Part shown: positions 14,605-26,594 of the stretch, piece by piece | Numbering within the stretch: the stretch's first letter is position 1 | Layout of the letters: every line of letters starts with the position of its first letter | From: Epiperipatus broadwayi | Taxonomy: Eukaryota; Onychophora; Udeonychophora; Euonychophora; Peripatidae | Direction: 5' to 3' | Assembly (NCBI GenBank): GCA_028023455.1 | Contig: JAQFVV010006312.1 | Span: forward strand, 4,053,835 to 4,117,834 | DNA length: 64,000 nucleotides | Notes under the pieces: model-generated | Told to the model about the DNA's origin: nothing | The model's database searches: none | Seen by the model: the letters and a program-made list of their open reading frames with translations, nothing else | Position numbers and translations under genes: made by a program

Positions 14605-17600
14605 TTAGGTCAGAATAAATTTATTATATCAATTTTTTAAAAGTTTTAAATTTAAGATGTGTTTTCTTGGTATAATGCCTATGTTATGCTGACGATTTTT
14701 TTAAAATTTTAATTAAAGTAAGATGAAAATATTTAATGCCTAAAATTGGGCTAAATGTATTTAAAACAGTTAAATAAAGCTAAAGGTATAAATTGTATAT
14801 GGTTGGGAAAGCTGGCCATAATAAAATAGTGTAGTAATAAATCTTTAAAATATGTATTAAAAGTTCAATTTTAAAAGCAATAACTTAAAATTAAATAAAT
14901 ATTACATTTTACAGTATAAATTATTTTTAATAATTATATTTAATATTATATGTCTTAAAAGTAATATATTTAATTTTATGGTATCAAAATTATTATTCTA
15001 AATTATATTATTATATTATTTTTTTTAATATAATAATTGTTGGAATTAAATATTTAATTTTCCCAGACAGAATTTGATACAGTTTGTCTAAGTTGTAAGT
15101 CATGTGACATGTAAATATTAGTACATTTGTGCTTGCAAGTTTTTTCTTAATAAAATTTCTAAATTGCTTTAAAATTACACTGTTGAATTGAAAATATTTA
15201 TTTATCTATCACAAGATTAAATATTAAAATTAGTTAGCATAAAATATTTGATTAGTTTTAAAAAATGAATGTAATTAAAAAAACTAAATATTTTGTTTTA
15301 CAGAAAATAGATAAATTAAAACTGAAGGAGGAATAAATTGATAAAATATTATTTTTTAAGTCATTTAAAAATATTTAGTCATTTTAATAAAGTATAAAAA
15401 TTGATTTAGAATTAATATTTTAAGTAATATTTTAAAAAAAGAATGAGTCATTATTTTATTTTTAATTTTAATTGTGTAATACCAAAGTTATATGTAAATT
15501 AAGCCATCAGGTGAAAGTTTAATCCACCAATCAAATGATGTATTTATTTGGGTATAACTACAAATGCTCAATTATTTTCACTGTGCTTCTGTTAAAAAAA
15601 AATATTCTCTCAATTTAATCTGCTTCTGTTAATAAAATTTGCTTTAAATTAGTCAATTCAGTGCTATAATATCTCTCTAATAATTTATTTGAAACCAAGA
15701 AGTGTACCAATTGAATTGTTTTAGCAAAGAGAGTATTATAAACAAATTAAAAATTTATTATCTAAACTATACCTTGTTAGGCAACTAAATTCCCTTATTG
15801 GACTTTTTGTCAAAATTCAATTAAACGTCTCATAAACATGGAAGTACCAAGAAGAAATACCTTCCTGTCCAAAGGTATTTTTGAAGTAAAAGTTGTAATT
15901 GAAAATATAATCTTAATAATTTTAACAGGGAGAATTATTTTATCAGCTAAATTCATATACTGGACATTATGTGAAGAGCTGAATGGAAAAATTGATAGAA
16001 AATTTAAAATAGTAATGCATTTTCTTTTGGAAAGATAGTCGTATTGGAAACGAAAAAATAATATGGTAAAACTTTAAATCTTTCAATAAGGTGAAAGTAA
16101 ATATTATTTAAAGGTAAAAAATGCAGAAAATGTTTTCCTTTTTGAAGAGAACATTATTAAGAAATTATTTTAAACTGTCATAAAAAATTATGGTAAAATG
16201 AAGGCAGTTACTCAAAAACAATATGTAATAAGTCTATATTATCTTAAAAGACTGTGTATAAGTAATGATATTACAAGAAAACTGATAATTGAAAACTAGT
16301 AATAGAAAAGAAATATCATTGGATAAGTAATAATGAATATTCTGACAGTAAAACCATATATATGATAGATTTATGGGTAATAAATAAATATTAATTCCTG
16401 GAAATAATTTTAAAATGTGCAAGAATCATAACCAGACACCTGAATTTATATCACTGTATTGAAGAGACTGTAAGCTGGCACAGGATTCTAAGGAAGGAAA
16501 ATTTTGAAGTGTTATTTTTAAAATATTATAAGGTTAAATTATTTCAATAATCATTATTCTGAATAATAAAGACAACAAACTATTATTTTTCCAAACTTTT
16601 CAGAATGGATCAGTGATTATTTTTATCAATAATTTCAGATTTCTAGAAGTCGACTTTCTTTTTTTTTTCTCATTTATTTTAACTTTTATTCATTATGTTT
16701 GGATGGAATCTATGGAGCATGTGTCATTTTCAGGGAAGATAGTTTTTTATCATCAAACATTCAAAATAAAACATAGCAACAAGTATTAAAACATTTTTTT
16801 AAAGAACATTCATCATTGAAATTTGTATGTAGATATGTTTTTGACTTATTTTTAAAACTAACCTTAGTATTAATTTTAATGTTATTTATAATTAGAATAG
16901 AATAGGTTTATAAAAGATTAATTATTTACTAATAATATTATAATTTTTATAAAAGATTTTATAATAATTTAAGGAGTTTAATATTTTAAGTTCAATAGTA
17001 TGGAATAAATGTTATATTATGCAATGTTTTATTTTTTAAATGTGGACCAGAAGATGTCATATAAGTGATTGACAAGTAAAAATATCTTTTAGATAATAGT
17101 TGTAAAGTAAATACATGATTATAATTTATAAGTATAATGTAAAATGAAGCCTATAGATGGAGTTGCTGTAAAATAGAAGGAATTATAATATAACTTTGTG
17201 TATTTACATCTTGATAAGGCTCCAATATAGAAGCGAAATCCGGGTTGATAAGGTTTATTAAACATAATATTTTTTTAAAAAAGTTGTCTTATTAAATAAT
17301 ATGTCAATCTCACAAACTGGCAAGCTTAATTTCTAAAAATCTTTTCTATCCTTTTTTTCTTCTTCTAAACCTTCATACAAAGGTTATTAACGTCCCCTTA
17401 AAATATATATGTAATGCATTATAAATTAATATGTTCACCAGATTGTTTTATGAATCAACGTTTTAGGTTCGTTTTTAATATAAAAATTGATTTGTTTAAC
17501 TCTGGATTTTCTACCTGGGGAAAATCCAGAACTCAAGCTAATTAATGCTCTGAAACATTTATTTTATAATTATTTATTAAATTCTGAAAGGGTGACTTAT

Positions 17601-18093
17601 AATTATTTTCTATAACTGCCAGTCTTCTTATATTTTCCGTACTCTTAAAATTTCAAATCTTGTATTTAAATATTTCAGTTATTGTAAAATCAATAAAGGT
17701 GGGATTTATTTATTTTAAATAACAGAAAAGGGATGGGGGTAAATCTTAATGTTTCTTTTACTAAATCAAATTTTAATGTATATTTTATTAATTTGAAATC
17801 TAAATCTTAATGTTTCTTTTACTAGGTAAAATCTTAACGTATATTTTATTAAATGAAATATTCACTCTCTATATATATTATAATTGCATGGTGTATTATA
17901 GTATTCAAACAAGGGTCATTCATTTTGAAAGCAGTAAAACTTTTTCAATGTCGTTAGTGACATTTATCATTCATACTGCATTCCTGACATTTAGCCGATC
18001 TTTGTGATTATATATATGTGCTTCTTAATCTGGGGGTTGTGACAAGTTCAAACCCATAGATTTCTTTTTGTACTTTGTTCCATAGATATTCTG
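14605..18093. other. Intergenic AT-rich DNA, nothing coding seen
   Basis: No supported gene. One short perfect hairpin is listed separately at 17501-17530. A 66-codon frame at 15838-16038 on the plus strand has no recognisable feature. Confidence 0.55.
17501..17530. repeat. Perfect 11-bp-stem hairpin
   Basis: TCTGGATTTTC and GAAAATCCAGA are exact reverse complements separated by eight bases. There is no T-run directly after it and no adjacent gene, so no function is assigned. Confidence 0.8.
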
Positions 18094-18283
18094 TATAAAA
18101 TGCCTCTGGTGGTGATCCCGTAAGTTTGGCACATGCTATGCATATCTACTTTCTTCATATAAAAAGGCCACTGGCAGTGACCCCTAAGTCTGGCACATGC
18201 TATGCTCATCCATTTCATCATATAAAAAGGCATCTGGTGGTGATTCCCTAAGTCTGGCACACGCTATGCTTATCCACTTCATT
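18094..18283. repeat. Minisatellite, three tandem ~63-bp units
   Basis: Units start at 18094, 18158 and 18221, each opening with TATAAAA and followed by CTGG(T/C)(G/A)GTGA, then AAGTCTGGCACATGCTATGC, then a CTTC/TTCATC end. The units differ at several bases and are 63-64 bp long. They are richer in G+C than the surroundings. A minus-strand frame of 70 codons runs through them because the unit length is a multiple of three. The substitutions give no sign of coding constraint. Confidence 0.9.
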
Positions 18284-21200
18284 TTTGTTGAGAAGTACGA
18301 CCTTTTCCTCTTAGTTATTTTTAGGCTATTATGTCAGCACCACAAACTTCTTCGTATTATTATTTCTTTTGCTTCATGGCCCAGTTTTAATGCTCTAATA
18401 TTAAAATTAAGCTTTGCTTAAAAGATATATATAAATGCCAATTACTTCTATTTATTAATTAGGTTTATTTCAATCATATACACTCCCACCATTGTAATTT
18501 ATATATCTATATTTAAGAGTATCTATATGTCTTGGGGAAAATAAAGCGTTCGTCTTACTATCATTAAAATAATTTTTCATTAAATATTTTGTCATCTAAT
18601 CAAATGTCATTTTCAAATATGTTTTTCAAATGTATCTTATTTATTTTCACGACCTCAGTGGTGTGAAAATAGTTTATATCATATGTATAATGAATCTCAG
18701 AATGCTCCTCTAAATAATCTTAGTCACCATGTTTCAGAACCGTAATCCAAAGCGTTAATAGCAATTTTATGTTACTTCTTTCTAATACTGATTGGCATCT
18801 TAATATTGGACCCACCAAAGATGTGTGTTTATTTGTAATATATTATTTAGCTGATAAAGAGCATATGAGAAATAATAGCGTGAATGACACTATGTAATCG
18901 CTTGCTCATTCACGCACACACTAATGTATATAATTAATTTATAAATGTATAATAGTTTGTCAGTATATTAAAATATATTTTATTGTCTAACTTATTTGAG
19001 TAGTTCGAATTCCTTTTCCTCCACTTCCACATATAGCAGCCATGCTTATCTATTATTTTAATATAGTCATAGTTAATAGATGTCTCATTGTTTTGCTCAG
19101 CTCTGCTAGTCAGCCGGATTAAGATTAATTATCATGTTCCATCACTACTATGTTATTCATTAGGTGTTTGATCTGGGGTTTAGAGAGTGGATTCGAATGC
19201 AGGCTGGTCCCTGACCTAAATCTTGGGCTTGACTGGGTTTGAAGTACATTTTGTGAGTTCCAGCTCATGTTAGATGGATAAACATGTTTTGACCGTCACA
19301 ATATATATACTATTGAGTTGAGAATCTAGTTTGTCCCTATACCTACATATCTATATGATATCATGATTTTTAAGCATTACATTGTACAGTATAGTATTTT
19401 AATGGAAAATGATCGATAATTTTTAGAGTTTAAGGATCATTATTGAAAAGGGATAAGATAGGTTTGCTTACTTTGGAGGATGATAAGAATAAATACAAAT
19501 GGAATTGAGAATCAAACAGAATTAAAAATAAAGAATCATAAAATATTTTCTATATAAATTTCATGAAAGTATGTAAATGATAAATGAGGTTGCTCACGAA
19601 TTTTGAATAATTTTAAGTATTTTAAAACTTATAGGTATTGCATATTTTTCAATAAATAGTGTATTAAAACAAAACAGTATAGGATAAAGCAAAGCTATAT
19701 TTTATAGTTATTATTTAATGTTAAAGCAATACATTAACACAGCTATTTCGTATTGGATCAATATGACAATTAGATTATCAATTGTGTCCACTCATTTTGT
19801 TAATGAACCAAAATAAATATATTCTGTTTAACAATAACAACATTGCTATGATAAAATATTGTTAGTGATTAAGAATAAATTGAGAGATGCATATTAATAT
19901 TATTACTTTTTTATGTATTTTCTGTTTTATGCTTTATAACTGATGTGTATTTAAAGGAAACATATCATAGTGACATTTAATGGTAAATAATATTAAAAAA
20001 GTTATATAGATTAATTATTATCATTAATATGTTAGATAAATTATTTTAAAAATCGGAGTGAAGACTTAATGTTTATATTTTATTTTATTAGTTTATTGTG
20101 AGAAAACTGGAAATTGTAATGGTACAAGATTTATTTAGAATTGTTAATATTGTAAATAAATTATTTGTTAATTTTATTGTAATAAAAATTTGTTAAACTT
20201 GTTTTTCTAAATTTGTGTGTTGAGCCAATTTCTTTCCACTTTGCAAACACTTGATCACAGAGGGTTTGAACCAAAACACAATATTTGCACAGTAAGAATA
20301 AAGTTATTATTTAAGAATTATAATATTTTCTTAAGATTATTTATTTAAAAACATACATTTACATTATCATTATGGTCATAAATTAATTGTTATAATATTA
20401 AACAGAGTTATAATACTATCTGTTGCCACACATATATTTTTTAGATTATAAGATATTACCATATATTTATTTATGATATCATATGAAAGATAAAAGATTA
20501 TGTTATATTATTTCTTTATTGTTATTATTGTTGATAAGAATTATAATGGGGGGAGATAGATAAGATTAAATCATATAATGAAGATTATTATTATTATTTA
20601 TTATTGTTGTTATTAGTTAGGTGTAGTTGAAGATAATATTAAATCCCTTATCATACTTGACTACAGTAATTTTGATTAACTCAAATTAATTTAAGACACT
20701 GAGATTATTTTAACTAGATTATGTTAAATAAAAAGATTAAGATTTATTTATCAGTATTATTTTAATTAATTAATTATTGTTGAAGTCGTAAGAATGCTAT
20801 AGATTTATTATTTAAGATAGTAATAGGGGGAATAGTGTTCTTATGCCATTGAGGTAGTATCCTGTGGGATATTGGCTCAATGTAATTCTTTATTACCACT
20901 TGTATTTCACTTTCTAGTCACATGATTTTAATAAATATTTCTTTATTTAATTTATAAACCAAACTATATTAGTATTTTATTAATTTGAGCTAGTTAAACA
21001 ATTAACATTAATGTACAATATCTTCATTATCAATTATATGCATTTTAGCCAAGCATAATTATTTATCTGAGCTCGACCCATTTTATGATATATTATAGTT
21101 CCTGGAAGTGAGGGTACAATATACATATATTGAAGCAGTCAGATCTGAGTTCGATCCTAGCTTCATGACATCTATCCATAAGCCCACTTCAAACCCTAGT

Positions 21201-21490
21201 ACTAACTTTAAATTTCCGATGCAATGGGGCTTTATAGGTTCAATCCACGCTAATTTCCATAAAGGAAACTTATTTTATAAATGCTTATTAAAATTAATTC
21301 TTTCAGAAAATTGATCAATTCTATTAATAAATTCATGATAAAATTATTCATGAACTTATATATATTACAACTGCATGGATTGTACATATATATTTGTAAA
21401 TATTTAAATATATATAATTGTAGAAAGTTTCATTGTGTCAGGAATGTTTGATTTATATTTAAATAATTTGTTAAAGTTTTATTGATTAAA
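18284..21490. other. Intergenic DNA, possible old SINE fragments
   Basis: No supported coding gene. Scattered B-box-like words occur, for example GTTCGAATTCC near 19003, GGATTCGAATGC near 19188 and GAGTTCGATCC near 21138. They sit in patches less AT-rich than average, and the patch at about 18990-19320 ends in a TA run. No A box at the right distance or repeated copy could be shown, so these are not annotated as elements. Confidence 0.4.
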
Positions 21491-21673
21491 AGCTACATTC
21501 TTTCGATAAGCTTTCAGATTTCCCTTTCCAAAAACAACAGTTAAAGTTTATTAATTAGAAAAAAAGATAAGGATTTCCTAATTAAAATCATTTTCAGATT
21601 TTAAGAATTCATTTTCTAATTAGAAAATGAATTCAAGTTAATGAGTTTGAAAGCCTTATCGAAGGAATGTATC
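21491..21673. mobile_element. Small foldback (MITE-like) element
   Basis: An outer inverted repeat of ~29 bp (AGCTACATTCTTTCGATAAG at the left, matched with a few changes at 21645-21673) encloses a perfect 30-bp palindrome at 21605-21634 made of GAATTCATTTTC and its complement. No frame is present. Such nested terminal inverted repeats are typical of non-autonomous DNA transposons or foldback elements. A target duplication could not be identified. Confidence 0.6.
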
Positions 21674-23728
21674 TAAAAACAACCAGCAAATCTAAAACCA
21701 TTGATAATAAAGGAAGCGCGAGCCTAAGGCATCAGAGAACAGCATATATAGTTCTGAAAAGAGGAGAAGCCATCTTTGTTGTAGTGAAGTGCCAGAAAAC
21801 TCTATGCATTTAAAAATTATGAAATTAAATAGTGTTTCGATCATGGTAAAAAGCTAGAACATCAGGAATCTGGCTATCGGTTTTTGAAGTCCCCTGAAAA
21901 TCTTCAACGGTGCTGCTGAATCTTTTCCAGACCAATCATGCTGCTAAAATAATGAAAATCAATAAAATGCTGTTCAACTAAATGGTGCCTATGTTTTTAC
22001 CAACTTGGATGTGTAACTTAAGGACCCAGCATGGAAAATGGGTAATATATTTCCATAAATGAACCTTAAACCTTCTGGCCAGTTCTGAACTTTATTTTAC
22101 ACTGCCTTTTAGAGCTCTTTTATTCTGTAATGTGACAATCTTTATAAAATGCTACTGTAAATCTATATCATAATTTTCTCAATCTCTAGTCTTTAAACTT
22201 TTTCTTTTCTTACTTGGTGGTTCATTTACTATATTATATATATATATTTATCGTGTGATTTATTAATGTCATTTATTTTTAATTATATGCCAATAATCTT
22301 TCGACTCGATAATCTCCTTTGTTTCCTTTGCCTTGTGCAAATAATAATATTAATTCTAATAGTAATTCTCACCCATTAGAACTAGATTTACTATTCTATC
22401 AATTATCAAGTTGAAAGAAATTATTAAATATGTGTTATTTTTATCATTGGCTAATAATAAATTATTAGCTCCATTTCTAATCTATGCCTCAGTTATTTTC
22501 TTATATTCAACAATGTGTATTTATTCATATACAATTTTAAAATGTTTTTCACAAAGGGCCGATAAAGGAATCAATTAAATATATTCTAATTTAACTTTGT
22601 TATTTTCTATTAAGATTCAGGAAGGGCACGATGTTTGGGGCATAACTAATATAATTTTATAAATGCTTTGAAATAGTTTTACTTAAAAGCTTGTTTGACT
22701 TTAATTAATTGATCATCATGTAGAGCATTCTAAATGAGTTTTAGTAATCAAACTATGACTATCAAGTCATCATCTTTGAACGTTGCTGACGTAGGGCAAT
22801 CTTCAGCTCCATTAGGCTGGTCGGTGATCATATTTCTGTTATTTAAAATTATTGAGGAAGAAAGCACTTCCTCTCCTGTTCACATTAGTCAAAGGCCATA
22901 AGACTTGTTTAGATGCAAGCTGCCATAGGACTTCGATCATCGTCTAGAGATCGTCTTTCAATTTCACTTTCTAGCTCATAATTCGTCAGCACCGTTACCT
23001 CTCTGTTCCAGTAAAGCCCGCTCTGATGCTCATAATTCATGATGAAGTGATTTTAATTAAAGTCGAACAAATTCTCCGTTATATTTAATTAAATAAAATT
23101 TTCCAATAAAGATTAAAGTTATGCCCTAAAATACGTATCTTGCTCTTCATGAATGGATTTGCGAATGTGAAAATAAATATCACATTCTGTCGTAATAAAA
23201 TTAGAGTAATCATTTCCTTTATTAATGAGTACCTTTATCTGCCTTTATATTTCTTGTTGGGGGCATAGACATAGAATTCCAATATTGCGTAATATTCATT
23301 GGCATATAATAAGGACCGCCACTCTTATTATTATTATAAATTCTATTAAAGGCTAGAGGTAATTAATACAATCATTATTTTATTCAAACAAAAACAAATT
23401 ATTATTATTAAATATTTTCTAAACACACTTGGTTTCTTAGTTCTTAATTCTTTTATAATTATTTAAATGTTAATACCCGCTGTCTGTGTTGGCAACCCGA
23501 ACATATACATATGATTCAACTTAAAATTATTTTTAGTCAGTTTATTATCAGATATTAGTGTCAGTTCAGGGGTCTTTAGTCCTCACCAACCATTGAGCTA
23601 GTTTCTTGGCACATAGCACTGTGCCATCGATTTATACTATCTGAGCTGTTGGGTTGGGTTTGAATTCAGTATTGGTCCAGCTGAGTTTGGATCCGACTTG
23701 AGTTTTTTTGGTGGGTTTTTTGACTGGT

Positions 23729-23768
<40 letters not shown>
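21674..23768. other. Intergenic DNA, nothing coding seen
   Basis: No supported gene. The part at about 22740-23050 is somewhat richer in G+C but has no long frame or clear splice-flanked exon on either strand. A (TA)n run at 23731-23766 leads into repeat R. Confidence 0.5.
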
Positions 23769-24721
23769 GTCATGATACCAGACTAAAATTCAGTATACAT
23801 AGTGATGACCTAATGTCCAGCGAGTCACTAGGTAACCAAAGGCAGAAAGTGAAAGCAGAATTCTATTGCATAATTTTATTTTTACTTACAATAAATATAA
23901 TATGCACAACAATAGACACATACAGCAATGGAAAAGGAAATAGAAATGCAAATACACTAAAGAATGGAAACTCAGCCCAGTATAAAAGTAAACCCACTTT
24001 ATTTTTGCCATCTTTTATTATTTTCAAAAGGATATAATAGCTGTATAACACCAATATCTAAAAATCAAATGTTTGAATCTAAGAGAATATGGATGACTTA
24101 TTCAATCATTCCAAATTATTTGTTTAATCTTTGTAGACAAAATTATAAAAAACTATAGCTGATATTTAAACAGAAAAAAGTTTTGATAAATTTGTGTGGT
24201 TAGATTAAAAAAAAAAAAATACAAGTAATTTTAAATAGACACTTAAAATAAAAAACTACACTATTATTCAAACATGGTTAAAAAAATAAATCAAAACATT
24301 ACCATCATATATATCAAAACAATGAAGTTTTTTTTCCTTATATAAGCCATCAAATGCTAAATAGTAAATTAAGAAAAAGTACATTTATTATCAACTGCTA
24401 CACAATCTATTCTGGCTAATTTAACAATGCCATAGGGACAGAGTGTTATTATCTCTGACCATAGGAAGTGAAATTATTTAATATTCAGCTGTATAATGCC
24501 TAATGAAACATCAAATGTTCTCCTGTCTTAAATGTTTTGATGGATCCAGAAGAAAGTCACTATGGAAGATGGAAATAACATCATTTCAAGAATACTGCTG
24601 AGGAGTCCCCATGAGTGATGCATGACTTGCTGAAAAAGAATAAATCAAAAAGTGATAGGCAGTGTCTATAAAGGATATTATTTGCCAAATTCATGAACAT
24701 TATTCAAGATGATTTGAAGAA

Positions 24722-24732
24722 AGCTTTAGTTC

Positions 24733-24772
<40 letters not shown>

Positions 24773-24783
24773 GAACTAAAGCT
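24722..24783. repeat. 62-bp perfect palindrome with TA core
   Basis: AGCTTTAGTTCAT at the left is mirrored by ATGAACTAAAGCT at the right with a TA run between. It lies three bases from a second palindrome. The corresponding position in R copy 2 has only the left half followed by a TA tract and element E, so this mirror arm is private to copy 1. Confidence 0.9.
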
Positions 24784-24785
24784 AT

Positions 24786-24794
24786 AATTCTACA

Positions 24795-24832
<38 letters not shown>

Positions 24833-24841
24833 TGTAGAATT
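24786..24841. repeat. 56-bp perfect palindrome with TA core
   Basis: AATTCTACAAACATATA is mirrored by TATATGTTTGTAGAATT. The right arm belongs to repeat R (also at 59049 in copy 2); the left arm is its inverted copy. With the neighbouring palindrome it forms a back-to-back pair, as if each side of a TA tract had been copied back in reverse. Confidence 0.9.
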
Positions 24842-25996
24842 CTACATTTATTTCACTTCCATACTTGGAGACCTATATATCTACAATTTGAAAGAGTCCA
24901 CTGCAATTAAAATCAAAAAAGTATAAGGGGAAGTTGTTAAATTAGACAAAAATATTTTTTTAAAATAAAGTTTAGGTCAGGTCTCTCTCTCTAATAATTT
25001 GACATTAGCCATCATCATCACTGTAATATGGAATAAGGTAAGATTTTATTTGATATTCTTCCATATTAAGAACGTACACGTGCTATTACCAGGATCGAGT
25101 TTGTGTAATTTTTTTTGTTAACAAAAGGACTAATACTCTTGGATGGATATTCTTTTCTATCAACCATAAGAAACTTGTACATAGTTAGGAAAGTTCCCAA
25201 AGAAGATGGAACTTGTACAGTGGAATTGAATGATGATAGTACTGCATATACATTTATATAATAGTGTAAAATAGTCAACTTCACAATCATTGCAAATATG
25301 ATTTTTTTTTGTTTTTGTTAATTTCATCTGTTTTGTAAATAGTTTGTGCCTTCTCATGTATATCTCCCATGGGTAAGGGTTGAAATAATAAATACATCAA
25401 ATTATTAATATGGTAGAGATACATACTTGACACACACCAAAATATATACATTTTTTTATCATGTTAAAAGAGTTTTGAATTTTTATTTTGTTAGTCAATA
25501 AATGTTTATCATAATTATTTATCCATTCGATCATCAATTCATGACTGGATATAGACCCATATATACTAAACCTGATTGAAATCCGATTCAATGGTGTCAT
25601 TACAAAAAAAAAGAAATTTATTAAGCTTTTAATTTTCATTAAATGTTTAATGTTTAAATTTTATTATTATTTAAAAAAAGAATACGTGTATCAAAATACA
25701 CAAGCGTTTATATGTAAAACGCTTCATTTTAATGTTTATCGATTTATTTTAAAATAGTTTTCATATACCGCTTGTTTTTACTTTAAATCAATTAATTAAA
25801 AACAAGCAACCTAGCTAATTACATTCCTGTGGCTTTTATTTTAAAGAGTGGAGATTTGATTTTTATGTAGTTGTTTTCATTTCAATAATCCCTGGGTAGA
25901 ATTCCTAGATAGATTGAGCGGGAGATTATTATTTGCCCTGCCTAAGGTGAAGAAATTGAACAACAAGTAAAGTGTTTCGTGGGAAATGAAGCAATG

Positions 25997-26029
25997 TATA
26001 AATAGCCCCGAAAATTTGGAGTGTCAGTT
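25997..26029 (+). promoter_or_regulatory. LTR 1 core promoter: TATA box and initiator
   Basis: TATAAATAG at 25997-26005 is followed 29 bases later by TCAGTT, an arthropod-style initiator. The same TATA box is kept in LTR 2 and LTR 3. Start of transcription here would give a short U3 (about 450 bp) and a long transcribed LTR part. Confidence 0.65.
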
Positions 26030-26078
26030 AATTCATTGTTCATTGATAGACAAGCTGTTTATCAAGTGAGAATTTATA

Positions 26079-26297
26079 TCAGCGCGGACATTTAATTTCA
26101 TAAAGGACATCAGCAACGAAATGAAAAATTCTATACTTGTTACCACCACCCGAATGGCTTGCTAACTCCACAAAAGATGGATCCCTGACTTCCAAGTTTG
26201 CTCCAGTAATGCCTTGAACACCTAAAAGAAGCCGGAACCTCTGTACATCTACATTGCAGCCTAAAGAACCTGAAAATGAACTTAAGTAATAGTGCAC
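26079..26297 (-). other. Antisense 72-codon frame in LTR 1, possible captured exon
   Basis: On the minus strand of the LTR an open frame encodes a peptide with ITGANLEVRDPSFVELASHS in its middle. The same peptide is open in LTR 2 (36637-36837); LTR 3 has a one-base deletion in CCACAAAAATGG. The stretch is clearly less AT-rich than the rest of the LTR and reads like a normal protein rather than the low-complexity product of AT-rich DNA. On the minus strand it is preceded by CATTTTCAG, which would serve as a splice acceptor. It may be a fragment of a host gene taken up by the ancestral LTR. I do not recognise the protein. Confidence 0.4.
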
Positions 26298-26594
26298 ACT
26301 CTACGTGAACTTTATTTTACCGAAAGGTAACTATTTTCGTTTTTATTCTTCCCAGGGTAAATTAATTCTCATTAAATCTCCACTCAATCTAATCATAAAT
26401 ATGTATTCTTAAATCAATATAGCCTCATATTTAATATTTGTTCTAATTTCCAATATTTTGTAGTGTGTCTTGGAATTTTAATTTTAAGATTCCAATTTGC
26501 TTTCAGTTTTGTTTATTGGAGAGTAACGAATGAGTTTTATATTTTATACCTCACTTTTAAAAATGCTTTAGCAGCCTCGTATATATATATATTT

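Larger units (their letters stand above)
23769..25566. repeat. Dispersed repeat R, copy 1, left part
   Basis: This sequence recurs in the same order at 50328-50440, 53994-54358 and 59044-60057, separated there by insertions. Matching landmarks include GTCACTAGGTAACCAAA, CATCAAATGTTCT, GATGGATCCAGAA, GTAGAATTCTA and AGAGTTTTGAATTTTTATTT. It is broken at 25566 by the family B array and resumes at 41770. Reassembled, the repeat is about 2.1 kb. No frame longer than about 80 codons occurs and none is shared by both copies, so its class is unknown. Confidence 0.8.

Noticed and set aside
18094-18283. CRISPR-like repeat array
   Set aside because: The units are contiguous with no spacers, only three in number, and the setting is eukaryotic.
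18990-19320. tRNA-derived SINE suggested by GTTCGAATTCC and GGATTCGAATGC
   Set aside because: No paired A box, no second copy that aligns convincingly and no target duplication were found.
22740-23050. Possible host exon in a patch richer in G+C
   Set aside because: All six frames are interrupted and no paired splice sites stand out.
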